NCBI GenBank assembly: GCA_002774875.1
Contig: PCYM01000010.1
Span: 72,645 to 105,979, forward strand
Direction of reading: 5' to 3'
DNA length: 33,335 bases
Source of the DNA: Candidatus Uhrbacteria bacterium CG10_big_fil_rev_8_21_14_0_10_50_16
GTDB taxonomy: Bacteria; Patescibacteriota; Patescibacteriia; UBA9934; UBA11717
Shown: in pieces, positions 7,464 through 15,753 of the stretch
Position numbering within the stretch: the stretch's first letter is position 1
Layout of the letters: each line of letters starts with the position of its first letter
Made by a program: the position numbers and the translations under genes
Notes under the pieces: model-generated
Told to the model about the DNA's origin: nothing
The model's database searches: none
What the model saw: only the letters and a program-made list of their open reading frames with translations

Positions 7464-8702
7464 TTAGCGTAGTCTTAGTCGTTGGAGTGTTCCGGACTTA
7501 TCATCTTGGTAGAAGAGGATCGATCCGTCGTCACTCACCTGTAGATTAGACATGCTTGGACCGTCTTCTGGCTCTGCAATAGGCAGGGCAACGCCTGTGC
7601 GTGTGTCGACTCTATAGACGACGTCTGGGAGGCCAAAGGCGAGTGATCGTTGCAAACCAGATCCAGGAGGGAGATTCTTGGGAACCGCGCAATAAGCGGT
7701 GGTGGCGTCGGAATACGTGCATTTATCGGCCCATGTGTTGATGGCGAGGCTGCGTCGATTGTCTCCAAGTGTTTGACTGGTTCCATCGACCAACCAGAGT
7801 TGTGGCTGGTAATTGCTGGTTGGACCGTTAGTGCTGTAGAGAATTTGTGATCCGTCGTTGCTCCAAAGAGGTTCAAAAGAAAACCCTTCAATCACAAGAC
7901 CTGGAAAGTTCTCTTGATTTTTTCCAATTGGCAGAATCTGTTTGCGACCAAATCCGCTCACGAGCGCCCCTGTGTCGGAGAAGGCAACCACTTGATCGTT
8001 TGGCGACCAGCTGACATCTACTTTGCTTGCGTTGTTTCCAAGTGCTGCAATGGTCTGCGCCTGGGAACCATCGCTTTGTGCAATTACAAGCCAGCGGTTA
8101 CCCGGGTCTGCTCCGACACTTTTTGCAATAATTTGATCCGAGCTGTTGGGCGCAAATTGGAAATCCTCCCAGTGCGTCGGAAGTGTACTTGTTTTGCCTG
8201 TTTGAAGATCGACGGTTACATTGGCGCCGTCAGGAAACTCTAAAATTGCTTTGTTAGTGTCTGGATTCCATAGGACGTTGTCGGCATTCGGGAATGCCGT
8301 CGGGAGGATAGAAAGAATGTTCCCGTCTGCATCGACGCGATAAAATTTGCCATCATGCGGATCGTAATAACTTAATGTGGATCCGTCACCGCTTAATTTT
8401 GGGTCAATCACGCTCGTAAGAGTGAGTTTTGTTACTTGTGTGAGCCCGCCTGCAGCAACCGTTGTGGCACCAGGGAGAATGCCTCCCGTTGTACCGGTTG
8501 TAGGAGGAACTTCCACCGGCCGATCTCCTGCAGCGCCGGATCCTGGAAGTGTGGAGCCTGGTTGTTGATCAGAAATGGCTGGTGAGGTGGAGGGCGGCGC
8601 AACAGGCCCGCGAAAAAAAGTGATATAAAGAAGGTAACCGATACCGGTCACAACGATTAGGAAGCCGAGAACGACCAGGATTTTTTTGAGACGAAAGGAC
8701 AT
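7464..8702 (-). CDS. Membrane-anchored TolB/WD40-like beta-propeller protein
   Basis: A cytoplasmic MSFRLKK start, one transmembrane helix (about 8-30) and a Pro/Gly/Thr-rich linker (31-90) lead to an exported propeller. The repeats carry blade signatures such as LSGDGSTLSYYDP, WSPNDQVVAFSD, WSNDGSQILYST and VSDDGSILFYQDD, as in TolB and PD40-type propellers. Such proteins bind peptides, sugars or partner proteins; no catalytic residues can be named. It sits between a small membrane protein and the DsbA-like gene, with one base spacing to both, and so appears to belong to the envelope part of the operon. Specific function unknown. Confidence 0.75.
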   Translation of the reverse strand: MSFRLKKILVVLGFLIVVTGIGYLLYITFFRGPVAPPSTSPAISDQQPGSTLPGSGAAGDRPVEVPPTTGTTGGILPGATTVAAGGLTQVTKLTLTSVIDPKLSGDGSTLSYYDPHDGKFYRVDADGNILSILPTAFPNADNVLWNPDTNKAILEFPDGANVTVDLQTGKTSTLPTHWEDFQFAPNSSDQIIAKSVGADPGNRWLVIAQSDGSQAQTIAALGNNASKVDVSWSPNDQVVAFSDTGALVSGFGRKQILPIGKNQENFPGLVIEGFSFEPLWSNDGSQILYSTNGPTSNYQPQLWLVDGTSQTLGDNRRSLAINTWADKCTYSDATTAYCAVPKNLPPGSGLQRSLAFGLPDVVYRVDTRTGVALPIAEPEDGPSMSNLQVSDDGSILFYQDDKSGTLQRLRLR

Positions 8703-8703
8703 A

Positions 8704-9201
8704 CTAATTGAGCGGGTTTAAGAGATCTGCAGTGGTTGCTATGACCATGAGAAAGAATGCGAACGGCGCGATCTGTATGATGAGGATAATGACGGCGATA
8801 AATAGCATACTCCACGCCGCGATGATCCCGAGACGTTTTGTAAACGTAAACGGCCGCATTTTTTTTGAGTCAGGGAGCATTTTAAACGGATTCGTCTCGG
8901 TAAATCGGATATGCCGTAGTGGGAGACTCTGTAACGCGTTCATGGAGGCCATTCCGCGGATAAAGAGGAGTCCAAGCGAGATAGGAACCGTGGCCAACGA
9001 AGCAACATCGCCAGCAATGGAGCTGGAAAAAAGACGATCCAAAGAGATACGCAACTGCTCCATTTTATCGGCAGGAGGTGCGTCTTCTTGCTTCCTTGGG
9101 GGAGTAGGTGGTGCGTTGCGCCGAGAGGCCACGCGATTTGCATGAAATCGTCCAGCTGCTTCCGCCTGATTTGCGGTTGGTTGTGACTCCGTTGATGCCA
9201 T
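8704..9201 (-). CDS. Small membrane protein, hypothetical
   Basis: This 165-residue protein has a charged, proline-rich N-terminal half (about 1-60), an amphipathic or hydrophobic stretch around residues 60-90 and a strong C-terminal hydrophobic region (about 125-160, GIIAAWSMLFIAVIILIIQ and onward). I placed the start at the ATG at 9201; an in-frame GTG at 9210 lies inside the clpC terminator stem and is unlikely. It is the first gene of the minus-strand operon and is followed after one base by the propeller gene. There is no ribosome site, only the T tract of the preceding terminator. No family recognised. Confidence 0.6.
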   Translation of the reverse strand: MASTESQPTANQAEAAGRFHANRVASRRNAPPTPPRKQEDAPPADKMEQLRISLDRLFSSSIAGDVASLATVPISLGLLFIRGMASMNALQSLPLRHIRFTETNPFKMLPDSKKMRPFTFTKRLGIIAAWSMLFIAVIILIIQIAPFAFFLMVIATTADLLNPLN

Positions 9202-9202
9202 A

Positions 9203-9240
9203 AAAAACACGGTAAACTGCTTTCAGTCTACCGTGTTTTT
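9203..9240 (-). terminator. Terminator overlapping the clpC stop codon
   Basis: AAACACGGTA pairs perfectly with TACCGTGTTT around a fourteen-base loop, flanked by A and T runs that work on the minus strand. The clpC stop codon (9228-9230) lies on the edge of the stem and the ATG of the following membrane-protein gene (9201) directly abuts the T tract. The near-symmetric A and T runs make it possibly bidirectional. Confidence 0.85.
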
Positions 9241-11693
9241 GTCTGAAGGTCGATCTGTCCGTTGTTGATAGAAAGCATAAAATCTTGTGTGTCCGGTTCA
9301 TTGAGCAAATGATCGGCAATGAGTGTTGCGACGAGGTCCTCAACACGCTGTCGAATGTTGCGCGCGCCGGCGAGATCTCCTTGGCTCTGTTCCACAATGT
9401 GCTGCTTTACGGCCTGGTCCCATGTAAGATGCCGTGCGTCTTGGGCCATATGCGTTTGCAGCTGTTTGAGCTCGCGTTCGGCAACGGAGACCAGGTGTCG
9501 CTGCGTAAGCGGATGAAACACGCCGATGCTGTCTATACGGTTGATGAGCTCTGGTCGCATACTTGTTTGTAAGATGCGCCGTACGTCTGACTCCGTAAGA
9601 TCTGCCGCGTTGAATCCAATCGCTCCGTTGAGGAACTGTGTCGACCCAATGTTGGATGTTAGGACGACGAGCGTGTGCTTAAACGAGATAACGCGTCCGG
9701 TGGCGTCTGTCAACTCGCCGTTTTCCAGAATCTGCAGCAAGAGATTGTGAATATCTGGGTGTGCCTTCTCAATCTCATCGAACAAGACCACGCTGTGCGG
9801 TTTCTTCTTTACCTGGTCCGTTAAGAGTGCTTCGTCGCGATACCCAACGTAGCCAGGAGGGGACCCAATGAGTTTTGAGATGGAATGACGCTCTACATAT
9901 TCGCTCATGTCAATGCGAATTAATGCATCTTTGGTGAGGTACACCTGTTCGGCTAATTGCTTGGCAAGTTCACTTTTACCTGTGCCACTCGGTCCTACAA
10001 AGAGGAAGCTGGCGAGCGGTCGCTGATGTGTATGAAGACCCGTTTTTGCGCGTCGCACATGGCGAGCTACTTGCTCGACGACCTCGTGTTGACCGTAGAT
10101 GACACGTTTTAGTTTTTGTTCAATACGTTTAAGATGTGTGCGATCTCCCTGCAAGAGCCCCGTTACACGTATCCCGGTTTTCTTTTCTAACACGCGGGCG
10201 ATGGTGGCGACGTCCACAACTCCAAGTTGTTGTTGCTTGGCTTCGGCCTCCGCCGTTCCGATTTTCGATTCGAGATCCGCTTCTTGCTCCTTATGGAGAC
10301 TTGCGTCCAAATAACGCTCCTCCATAATGGCGTCACGTTTTTTTGTGCGCACGGTTTGCAAAGATTTCTCCAGCTGCTTCCATGCGGTTAATTTTGGTGA
10401 TCGATCCGCAACGGTGAGTGTGGCAGCTGCCTCGTCAATAAGATCAATAGCTTTGTCTGGTAGTTGGAGCCCGGGGAGATAGCGTTCGCTCGCCTCAACC
10501 GCATACACGAGCGCCTCATCCGTAATGGACACCTGGTGGTACGTCTCATAGACAGGACTAATGCCTCGGAGGATCTTAATGGCCTGCGCGCGTGTTGGCT
10601 CGTTAACGGTAATGGATTGAAAGCGTCGCTCGAGCGCCCCGTCTTGCTCAATATGTTTTTTGTATTCAGCAGGCGTTGTTGCACCAATGCAATGAATCCA
10701 TCCGCGAGCCAGTGCTGGTTTTAAGAGATTGGCGGCATCTAAAGAACCGGACGCCGACCCTGCACCGACGATCATGTGCACTTCGTCAATAAAAAGGATG
10801 ATGTCGTTACTATCCCGCACTTCCTCGATGATTTGTTTGAGACGGCCTTCAAACTCGCCCCGATACATGGTGCCGGCAATAAGAGACCCAAGATCCAAAG
10901 AGAAGAGACGCTTGTTGAGGAGCACGGGTGGCACGTCGCCCATGACGATTTTACGAGCGAGTCCTTCTACGATTGCCGTTTTGCCCACACCCGGCTCTCC
11001 TACAAGAATGGGATTATTTTTTGTGCGACGTGAGAGAATTTCCATGACGCGTTGAATCTCGGAATCGCGTCCGATGACTGGGTCAAGTTGTTGTGATTCT
11101 GCGGTGAGCTCGGTAGCGAAAAATTCGAGGGCGGATCCATCTGGCTGATCGTCGAGGCCGAGTTCCGAAATGTCCACATCCTCTGAGAGGGAGGGCTTGG
11201 CTTCATGCGCATGAATTTGCACATGTGGAAATTGTTGGGTACCACGCAGAAGAACCGCAAGTTGACTGCGTAGCTCTTCGATGTTGACGTTAGACGTTTG
11301 CAAAAACTGGACGAGCTCCTTGCTGCTCACCTGCAAGATACCGGCAATGAGATGTTCGGTTCCAATGTGGTGATGCTCATACATCGAGGCAGAGAGGACC
11401 GCCTTCTCCAGGACACGTTTAGATGTCTCGGAAAGCTGTGGAAGTCGTGTGGATGGCAGACGTTTTGACTCAGAAATGTCCTCTGGCGCGCCAACAAATG
11501 CCCCAAGTGAGGCGGAATCGAGTTGCGCCTTTCTAAGCAGTTCTGCTCCCACGGACCCTTTCTCTGTCGCGGCACTCCACAATAAGTGTTCAGGTGCGAT
11601 GGTGTTGCTTCCAACCTCAATACTTAACAAAAGCGCACGTGTGAGGACATTGCGTAGGTGAGAGGTAAATTTGTCTACAAGGTCGTTGTTCAT
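9228..11693 (-). CDS. clpC: ClpC/ClpA-type AAA+ unfoldase
   Basis: This is a Hsp100 protein that unfolds substrates and feeds them to ClpP. The 821 residues contain the paired Clp-N repeats (about 1-150), AAA1 with Walker A GEPGVGKT at 232-239 and Walker B ILFIDE near 299-304, a short coiled middle region (about 435-490) as in ClpC, and AAA2 with GPSGTGKS at 567-574 and VVLFDE near 635-640. The loop GAIGF at 690-694 matches the ClpP-binding position, which separates it from ClpB. No clpP is in the window. It follows htpX on the same strand after a 23-base gap, and ends in its own terminator. Together with lemA, htpX and rseP it points to envelope and protein quality control. Confidence 0.93.
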   Translation of the reverse strand: MNNDLVDKFTSHLRNVLTRALLLSIEVGSNTIAPEHLLWSAATEKGSVGAELLRKAQLDSASLGAFVGAPEDISESKRLPSTRLPQLSETSKRVLEKAVLSASMYEHHHIGTEHLIAGILQVSSKELVQFLQTSNVNIEELRSQLAVLLRGTQQFPHVQIHAHEAKPSLSEDVDISELGLDDQPDGSALEFFATELTAESQQLDPVIGRDSEIQRVMEILSRRTKNNPILVGEPGVGKTAIVEGLARKIVMGDVPPVLLNKRLFSLDLGSLIAGTMYRGEFEGRLKQIIEEVRDSNDIILFIDEVHMIVGAGSASGSLDAANLLKPALARGWIHCIGATTPAEYKKHIEQDGALERRFQSITVNEPTRAQAIKILRGISPVYETYHQVSITDEALVYAVEASERYLPGLQLPDKAIDLIDEAAATLTVADRSPKLTAWKQLEKSLQTVRTKKRDAIMEERYLDASLHKEQEADLESKIGTAEAEAKQQQLGVVDVATIARVLEKKTGIRVTGLLQGDRTHLKRIEQKLKRVIYGQHEVVEQVARHVRRAKTGLHTHQRPLASFLFVGPSGTGKSELAKQLAEQVYLTKDALIRIDMSEYVERHSISKLIGSPPGYVGYRDEALLTDQVKKKPHSVVLFDEIEKAHPDIHNLLLQILENGELTDATGRVISFKHTLVVLTSNIGSTQFLNGAIGFNAADLTESDVRRILQTSMRPELINRIDSIGVFHPLTQRHLVSVAERELKQLQTHMAQDARHLTWDQAVKQHIVEQSQGDLAGARNIRQRVEDLVATLIADHLLNEPDTQDFMLSINNGQIDLQTKTR

Positions 11694-11716
11694 GGGTGGG
11701 CGTTAGAAGTCTGATC

Positions 11717-12586
11717 TTACAGCATTTCTCGTAAACGTCGAATGCGCTCCTCGGCTGGAGGATGGGTGGAGAGCAGGTTGCTGAATGCTTCCGACTTGAA
11801 CGGATTACTGATAAACAAGTGTGCCGTTGCATGATTCACGCGTTTAAGCGGCTGAGGATCGGTGCTAATTTTCTCAAGGGCTGAGGCGAGGCCCTCTGGA
11901 TAGCGTGTGAGAAGAGCACCGGACGCATCAGCTAAAAACTCACGTTTGCGGCTCACGGCAAGCTTGATAAGTTGACCAATGAGTGGCGCGACAATGAGTA
12001 ATACGAGCGCGATAATAAATCCGAAGTTATTGTCTTCTCGTTGATTGGATCGTCGACCCATACTGCCCCAGTGGAACATGTCGGCTAAGAGCGCCATGGT
12101 TCCAATAAGGACGACCACGACGGTCATGAGGAGGATGTCGTAGTTACGCACGTGAGAAAGTTCGTGGGCAATGACGCCTTCCAGTTCGTTTTTGTTGAGC
12201 CGTTCCAAGAGACCAGTGGTGACGGCGACGACCGCGTGCTCTGGGTTGCGTCCGGTGGCAAACGCGTTCATGGCGGAGTCGTTAATGATGGCCACACGTG
12301 GCATGGGCACGCCTGCGGTAATGGCAAGGTTTTCGACGATGCGGTAGAGCTCGGGATTGTCTGTCTTTTCAATTTGCTTAGCACCAGAAGATGCGAGCGC
12401 AATTTTATCGCTGGCAAAATAACTCACCACGTTCCCTCCAATGGAGAAGATGGCGGCAAGGGCAAGACCTCCGGCAACATCTCCCGTGTACTGACCATAC
12501 GCCCAGCCAAATGCCAATAGTACCAGCACAGCAATGGTCATGAGGAGAACGGTTTTACGTTTGTTGGAAGCAATTTCGTTGTACAT
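11717..12586 (-). CDS. htpX: Membrane zinc metalloprotease HtpX
   Basis: HtpX cleaves damaged or misassembled membrane proteins at the cytoplasmic face. The 289-residue protein has two N-terminal helices (about 13-31 and 36-56), the zinc-binding HELSH at 141-145, a further hydrophobic pair (about 150-170 and 190-210), and the third zinc ligand in KREFLADASG near 215-222. Length matches the family. In many bacteria it follows lemA directly. Here lemA is upstream on the same strand but a 464-base stretch with hairpin repeats separates them. No clear promoter or ribosome site stands before its ATG, so it may still be read from the lemA promoter. Confidence 0.95.
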   Translation of the reverse strand: MYNEIASNKRKTVLLMTIAVLVLLAFGWAYGQYTGDVAGGLALAAIFSIGGNVVSYFASDKIALASSGAKQIEKTDNPELYRIVENLAITAGVPMPRVAIINDSAMNAFATGRNPEHAVVAVTTGLLERLNKNELEGVIAHELSHVRNYDILLMTVVVVLIGTMALLADMFHWGSMGRRSNQREDNNFGFIIALVLLIVAPLIGQLIKLAVSRKREFLADASGALLTRYPEGLASALEKISTDPQPLKRVNHATAHLFISNPFKSEAFSNLLSTHPPAEERIRRLREML

Positions 12587-12646
12587 ATCTTGTAAAAACT
12601 CTGTTGGTCATCCCGAGCTAGGCCGCATTATTCATCACACTTGAAT

Positions 12647-12720
12647 CCTTCGCCGAACGCGCTCATCTTCGGACATGCGTGTTTTGAGAATTGCGCTCGG
12701 CACATGGCTCTAAATAATCC
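12647..12720. repeat. Diverged copy of the 91-base hairpin repeat
   Basis: It begins with the same CCTTCGCCGA and keeps ATCTTC, CATGCGT, GTTTTGAGA and a GCTC segment in the same order as the two intact units at 12831 and 12931, but with many substitutions and a poorly defined end. By eye about two thirds of positions match over its first 65 bases. It looks like an older copy. Confidence 0.5.
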
Positions 12721-12830
12721 ACAAGGAGTCGTCGCCGTACCAGTGTATTGCCTGCGTCTGCTAAAGACTGGGTCGACGTCCAACACGGATTGTTTAGAAG
12801 CAACGTACCTCGCTCCTACATTGCCAGAAT

Positions 12831-12921
12831 CCTTCGCCGAGGATCCTTATCTTCAAACACATGCGTTTTAAGAGTACTCGCAGGCTCATACTTTAAAACA
12901 CACGTGTTCTCGGGGGCGAAG
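12831..12921. repeat. 91-base hairpin repeat, copy A
   Basis: The unit opens with CCTTCGCC and closes with GGCGAAG, which are complementary. Inside, CAAACACATGCGTTTTAAG near the left end pairs imperfectly with CTTTAAAACACACGTGTTC near the right end, leaving a loop with GAGTACTC. The RNA or single-stranded DNA would fold into one long, interrupted hairpin. It is repeated exactly 100 bases downstream as copy B with about three differences. Confidence 0.9.
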
Positions 12922-12930
12922 ACCTTGATT

Positions 12931-13021
12931 CCTTCGCCGAGGATCCTTATCTTCAAACACATGCGTTTTAAGAGTACTCGCAGGCTCATACTTTAAAACA
13001 CATGTGTTCTTGGGGGCGAAG
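12931..13021. repeat. 91-base hairpin repeat, copy B
   Basis: This unit matches copy A at all but about three positions, and the changes (ACGTG to ATGTG, TCG to TTG) keep or improve the pairing of the arms. The nine bases between copies differ from the repeat itself. Copy B ends 30 bases before the lemA stop codon at 13051, so on the minus strand it is the first structure after lemA and could act as a terminator, RNA-stability element or processing site. Confidence 0.9.
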
Positions 13022-13050
13022 GGCTAGATGAGATCACCTGTAATGAATCC

Positions 13051-13611
13051 CTAGAACTTCACCTGCACATTCTCACGTTCCTCTTCTGTGGCTCCAAAGA
13101 ATTCGTACTTCTTAAAGCTAAGGGCGCCTGCGATCAACACGCCAGGAAACTTTTGAATCGCCGTGTTAAAGTCGCGAACTTGCCCGTTGTAGAAACGTCG
13201 AGATGCTTGCAATTTGTTCTCGGTGTCGGACAACTCACGTTGCAACTCCAAAAAGTTTTCATTGGCGCGTAAGGCGGGGTAGTTTTCTGACAGGGCGAAG
13301 ATGGACTTGAGTGTGCCGGAGAGCGTATTCTCTGATTCGGCGATCGCCTTAGGATCTTTGGATGCCTGTGCCGTCATGGCAGCAGCACGGGCTTTGACCA
13401 CAGCCTCGAGGGTCTCTCGCTCGTGAGAGGCGGCACCCTTTACGGTTTCTATGAGGTTTGGGATGAGGTCGTGTCGACGCTTTAACTGTACATCTATGTC
13501 AGACCACGCCTCATCCACACGGTTACGTTTGGTAATGAGAAGGTTGTAAAACACGAGTGTTGCGAGCCCGAGAACAATGATTAGGCCAAAAAGGAAGATG
13601 ATGGCGTACAT
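13051..13611 (-). CDS. lemA: LemA family protein
   Basis: LemA proteins are membrane-anchored helical bundles of uncertain function, commonly paired with htpX and thought to act in envelope homeostasis. The 186-residue protein has an N-terminal helix (about 2-22), then the family hallmark RNRVDEAWSDIDVQLKRRHDLIPNL-type region (about 28-55), followed by long coiled segments and the conserved AYNGQVRDFN-like motif here read as FYNGQVRDFNTAIQKFPG (about 140-157). Length is typical. The promoter lies at 13660-13688 and overlaps the start of the divergent PMM-like gene. The downstream region with hairpin repeats separates it from htpX. Confidence 0.95.
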   Translation of the reverse strand: MYAIIFLFGLIIVLGLATLVFYNLLITKRNRVDEAWSDIDVQLKRRHDLIPNLIETVKGAASHERETLEAVVKARAAAMTAQASKDPKAIAESENTLSGTLKSIFALSENYPALRANENFLELQRELSDTENKLQASRRFYNGQVRDFNTAIQKFPGVLIAGALSFKKYEFFGATEEERENVQVKF

Positions 13612-13659
13612 AGACTTGACTTGATTAGTAGGGGCTAAACTTATAAACTTATTTTACTG

Positions 13660-13688
13660 ATTTTAGCAAAATAATGCACCTATGACAA
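13660..13688 (-). promoter_or_regulatory. Promoter of lemA
   Basis: On the minus strand TTGTCA (13688-13683) is followed by a 17-base spacer and TAAAAT (13665-13660), with TG one base before the -10 box. The -35 box lies inside the first codons of the divergent PMM-like gene, so the two promoters may interfere. The predicted 5' leader is about 40 bases. Confidence 0.6.
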
Positions 13689-14461
13689 TACCTGAAGGTT
13701 TGGCGGATAAACGTGTGTTCGTTTTTGATCTCGATGGAACCCTTGCGCGAAGTAAGACGCCAATGGATGAGGAGATGAATCAAATTCTTTCCCAATTGTT
13801 AAAAAAACGAGAAGTGGCAATTATTGGAGGTGGTTGGTTTCCTGTATTTAAGTGGCAATTGCTTGATCAACTCACTTGTGGACCCGAGGAGTTGAAGCAT
13901 ATGCACCTTATGCCCACGTCTGGCTCGCGATACATCAACTACGCTCATGGAGAATGGACATCCGTGTATGCGCTAGAGCTCGATAAGGAAGAACGATCTC
14001 GGATTATGGATGCATTTGATAAAGCGTTTAAAGAGATCAACTATCAACAACCAGATAAAGTTTACGGCGAAGTGATAGAGGATCGGGGGACACAAATTAC
14101 GTATTCAGCTTTAGGACAGCAGGCGCCTGTAGATGAAAAGGAGGCGTGGTCTGGATCAGAGCAGGATCGTCGTCGTGAGATTGTTGCTGTCATGAAACCG
14201 TTACTGCCTGAGTTTGAAATCAAAATCCCTGGAACCACGTCGATTGATATTACACGAGAAGGTGTTGATAAAGGCTACGGTGTGGAGCAGTTGAGTAAAC
14301 AGTTGGGGATCCCTGTGGGGGACATGGTCTTTTTGGGCGACGCGCTGTATGAAGGAGGAAACGATGAGCCGGTAAAGAGGACGGGGATTCAAACCATTGC
14401 GGTTGCCAACCAAGAGGAGACAAAACAAATTCTCCGCGCGGCGCTTGCAGAAATGGAATAA
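13682..14461 (+). CDS. HAD-family phosphomannomutase-like phosphatase
   Basis: The 259-residue protein has the HAD nucleophile motif DLDGTLA (Asp16 and Asp18), an IIB-type cap, and a C-terminal FLGDALYEGGNDEP motif with the metal-binding aspartates. The sequence RGTQITYSALGQQAP in the cap region resembles the eukaryote-type phosphomannomutase (PMM) family, which converts mannose-6-phosphate and mannose-1-phosphate for GDP-mannose synthesis. It could equally be a sugar phosphatase of that family. The start at 13682 has no ribosome site; an AATAAT box six bases upstream suggests a leaderless message, but weakly. It is a single gene, divergent from lemA and closed by a terminator. Confidence 0.85.
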   Translation: MTIPEGLADKRVFVFDLDGTLARSKTPMDEEMNQILSQLLKKREVAIIGGGWFPVFKWQLLDQLTCGPEELKHMHLMPTSGSRYINYAHGEWTSVYALELDKEERSRIMDAFDKAFKEINYQQPDKVYGEVIEDRGTQITYSALGQQAPVDEKEAWSGSEQDRRREIVAVMKPLLPEFEIKIPGTTSIDITREGVDKGYGVEQLSKQLGIPVGDMVFLGDALYEGGNDEPVKRTGIQTIAVANQEETKQILRAALAEME

Positions 14462-14465
14462 CACA

Positions 14466-14496
14466 AAAACACTCACGCTGGTCGTGGGTGTTTTTT
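14466..14496 (+). terminator. Terminator of the PMM-like gene
   Basis: AAAACACTCACG pairs with CGTGGGTGTTTT with one G-T wobble around a five-base loop and is followed by six T. It starts five bases after the stop codon. Confidence 0.9.
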
Positions 14497-14516
14497 ATAG
14501 GTGATTGCAATAGGAA

Positions 14517-14552
14517 GTTTCAAAACACCGACGATCGTCGTATGTTTGAAAC
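14517..14552. repeat. 36-nt dispersed palindromic element, copy 2
   Basis: This copy matches the one at 17-52 except for C to T and A to G changes in the segment before TTTGAAAC. The outer arms GTTTCAAA and TTTGAAAC and the central palindrome CGACGATCGTCG are unchanged. It lies between the terminator of the PMM-like gene and the promoter of rseP, in a non-coding gap, as copy 1 lies before the recG promoter. Confidence 0.88.
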
Positions 14553-14635
14553 CTATCGTTTCTATTTACAATTCACCAGCTACCATTCCCTATTTCCCAT
14601 AACTCCTCTCCCATCTACCAACCATCCCCCTCTTT

Positions 14636-14644
14636 TGCTATACT
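14636..14644 (+). promoter_or_regulatory. Extended -10 promoter of rseP (leaderless)
   Basis: TGC-TATACT ends nine bases before the rseP ATG at 14654. No -35 box stands out, as is usual for extended -10 promoters. The predicted start site lies within about three bases of the ATG, and no ribosome site is present. Confidence 0.6.
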
Positions 14645-14653
14645 GCCCTCACT

Positions 14654-15733
14654 ATGATAACTGCCCTGATCTTTATTGCGGTCCTTGCTGTTTTGGTGCT
14701 TGCCCATGAATTTGGGCATTTTGCGGTTGCTAAGTGGTCTGGCATGCGCGTGGATGAATTTGGATTCGGCTTTCCGCCAAAACTCTTTGGGATTAAACGA
14801 GGAGAGACGGAGTACACCATCAACCTCATTCCTCTTGGTGGGTTTGTAAAAATTCACGGCGAGAGTGGAGAAGAACGAGACGACCCGCGCAGCTTTGCAT
14901 CAAAGTCTATTTGGAAGCGATTTTTGGTACTGGTGGCAGGTGTGACGATGAACGTCTTGTTGGCTTGGGTTCTCTTATCCGCAGGATTTATGGCAGGGCT
15001 CCCAACAGCGATAGACGGTGGAGACTTTGCAGGTGGAAATGTGAAAGACGAGCAGGTGCAGATTACGTACGTGCTGCCAGGATCACCCGCAGAAGAGGTG
15101 GGTCTCGTGTTGGGAGACCGAGTGTTATCCGTAAACGGTCAGTCGGTTATCGACGCTGCACAGACACGCGAGTTGATTGGACTTGCGCAGGCGGGTGAGG
15201 AATTAGAACTTGTGATTGCGCGTACCGGTGAAGATCAATCACGCACTATTATGGTGGCGCCCGTGCAGATCGAGGAAGGACTGATTGCCATTGGAACACA
15301 ACTCACCACGGTGGGGTATGTGAGTTTTCCTCCACACCTTGCCTTGTTGAATGGCGCAACGAGTACCGCAAACATGGTGGCAATGACGGCCGTGGGATTC
15401 TGGGATTTACTTGGACGCCTCGTGACGGGTAAAGGGTTGGGTGGGGACGTGTCAGGTCCTGTGGGCATTGCTGTACTCACGGGTCAAGTGGCGGATCTCG
15501 GGTTTGTTTACTTGCTCAACTTTGCAGCTGTGTTGTCTGTGAACCTGGCGATCCTTAACATCTTGCCGTTCCCTGCACTGGACGGTGGTCGTGTCTTTTT
15601 CTTGCTCATTGAGTTGATTCGTCGCAAACCGGTTACGCCTAAGTTTGAGGCAACGGTGCACGCAGCTGGGTTTGCGATGTTGATGATTCTGGTTGTTCTG
15701 GTAACCTACAAAGACTTGTTACGGTTTTTCTAA
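14654..15733 (+). CDS. rseP: Site-2 intramembrane protease RseP
   Basis: RseP cuts transmembrane segments, classically to release a sigma factor, and clears signal-peptide remnants. The first helix carries HEFGH (His18, Glu19, His22), the zinc site. GFGFPP and the GGFVKIHGE segment follow. A PDZ domain covers about 115-200 (VLPGSPAEEVGLVLGDRVLSVNG). The third zinc ligand is in the late helix motif NILPFPALDGGR near 302-313. Length of 359 residues is usual for the short, one-PDZ form. It leads a plus-strand operon with pheS 20 bases downstream. No sigma or anti-sigma gene is nearby, so the substrate is unknown. Confidence 0.96.
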   Translation: MITALIFIAVLAVLVLAHEFGHFAVAKWSGMRVDEFGFGFPPKLFGIKRGETEYTINLIPLGGFVKIHGESGEERDDPRSFASKSIWKRFLVLVAGVTMNVLLAWVLLSAGFMAGLPTAIDGGDFAGGNVKDEQVQITYVLPGSPAEEVGLVLGDRVLSVNGQSVIDAAQTRELIGLAQAGEELELVIARTGEDQSRTIMVAPVQIEEGLIAIGTQLTTVGYVSFPPHLALLNGATSTANMVAMTAVGFWDLLGRLVTGKGLGGDVSGPVGIAVLTGQVADLGFVYLLNFAAVLSVNLAILNILPFPALDGGRVFFLLIELIRRKPVTPKFEATVHAAGFAMLMILVVLVTYKDLLRFF

Positions 15734-15753
15734 GCATTTGATGACTGTCTGTT

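Larger units (their letters stand above)
12587..13050. other. Intergenic region holding hairpin repeats
   Basis: No gene can be supported in this 464-base gap between lemA and htpX. It contains two nearly identical 91-base units and one diverged copy, listed separately. Short open frames here have no ribosome site and cross the repeats. The region would be transcribed as part of a lemA-htpX message if the pair is one operon. Confidence 0.7.

Noticed and set aside
12641-12996. Two short plus-strand open frames in the lemA-htpX gap
   Set aside because: They run through the hairpin repeats, have no ribosome site or promoter, and their predicted proteins mirror the repeats.
12831-13021. Integron attC sites
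   Set aside because: The units have no RYYYAAC/GTTRRRY core ends and no integrase or cassette genes are nearby.
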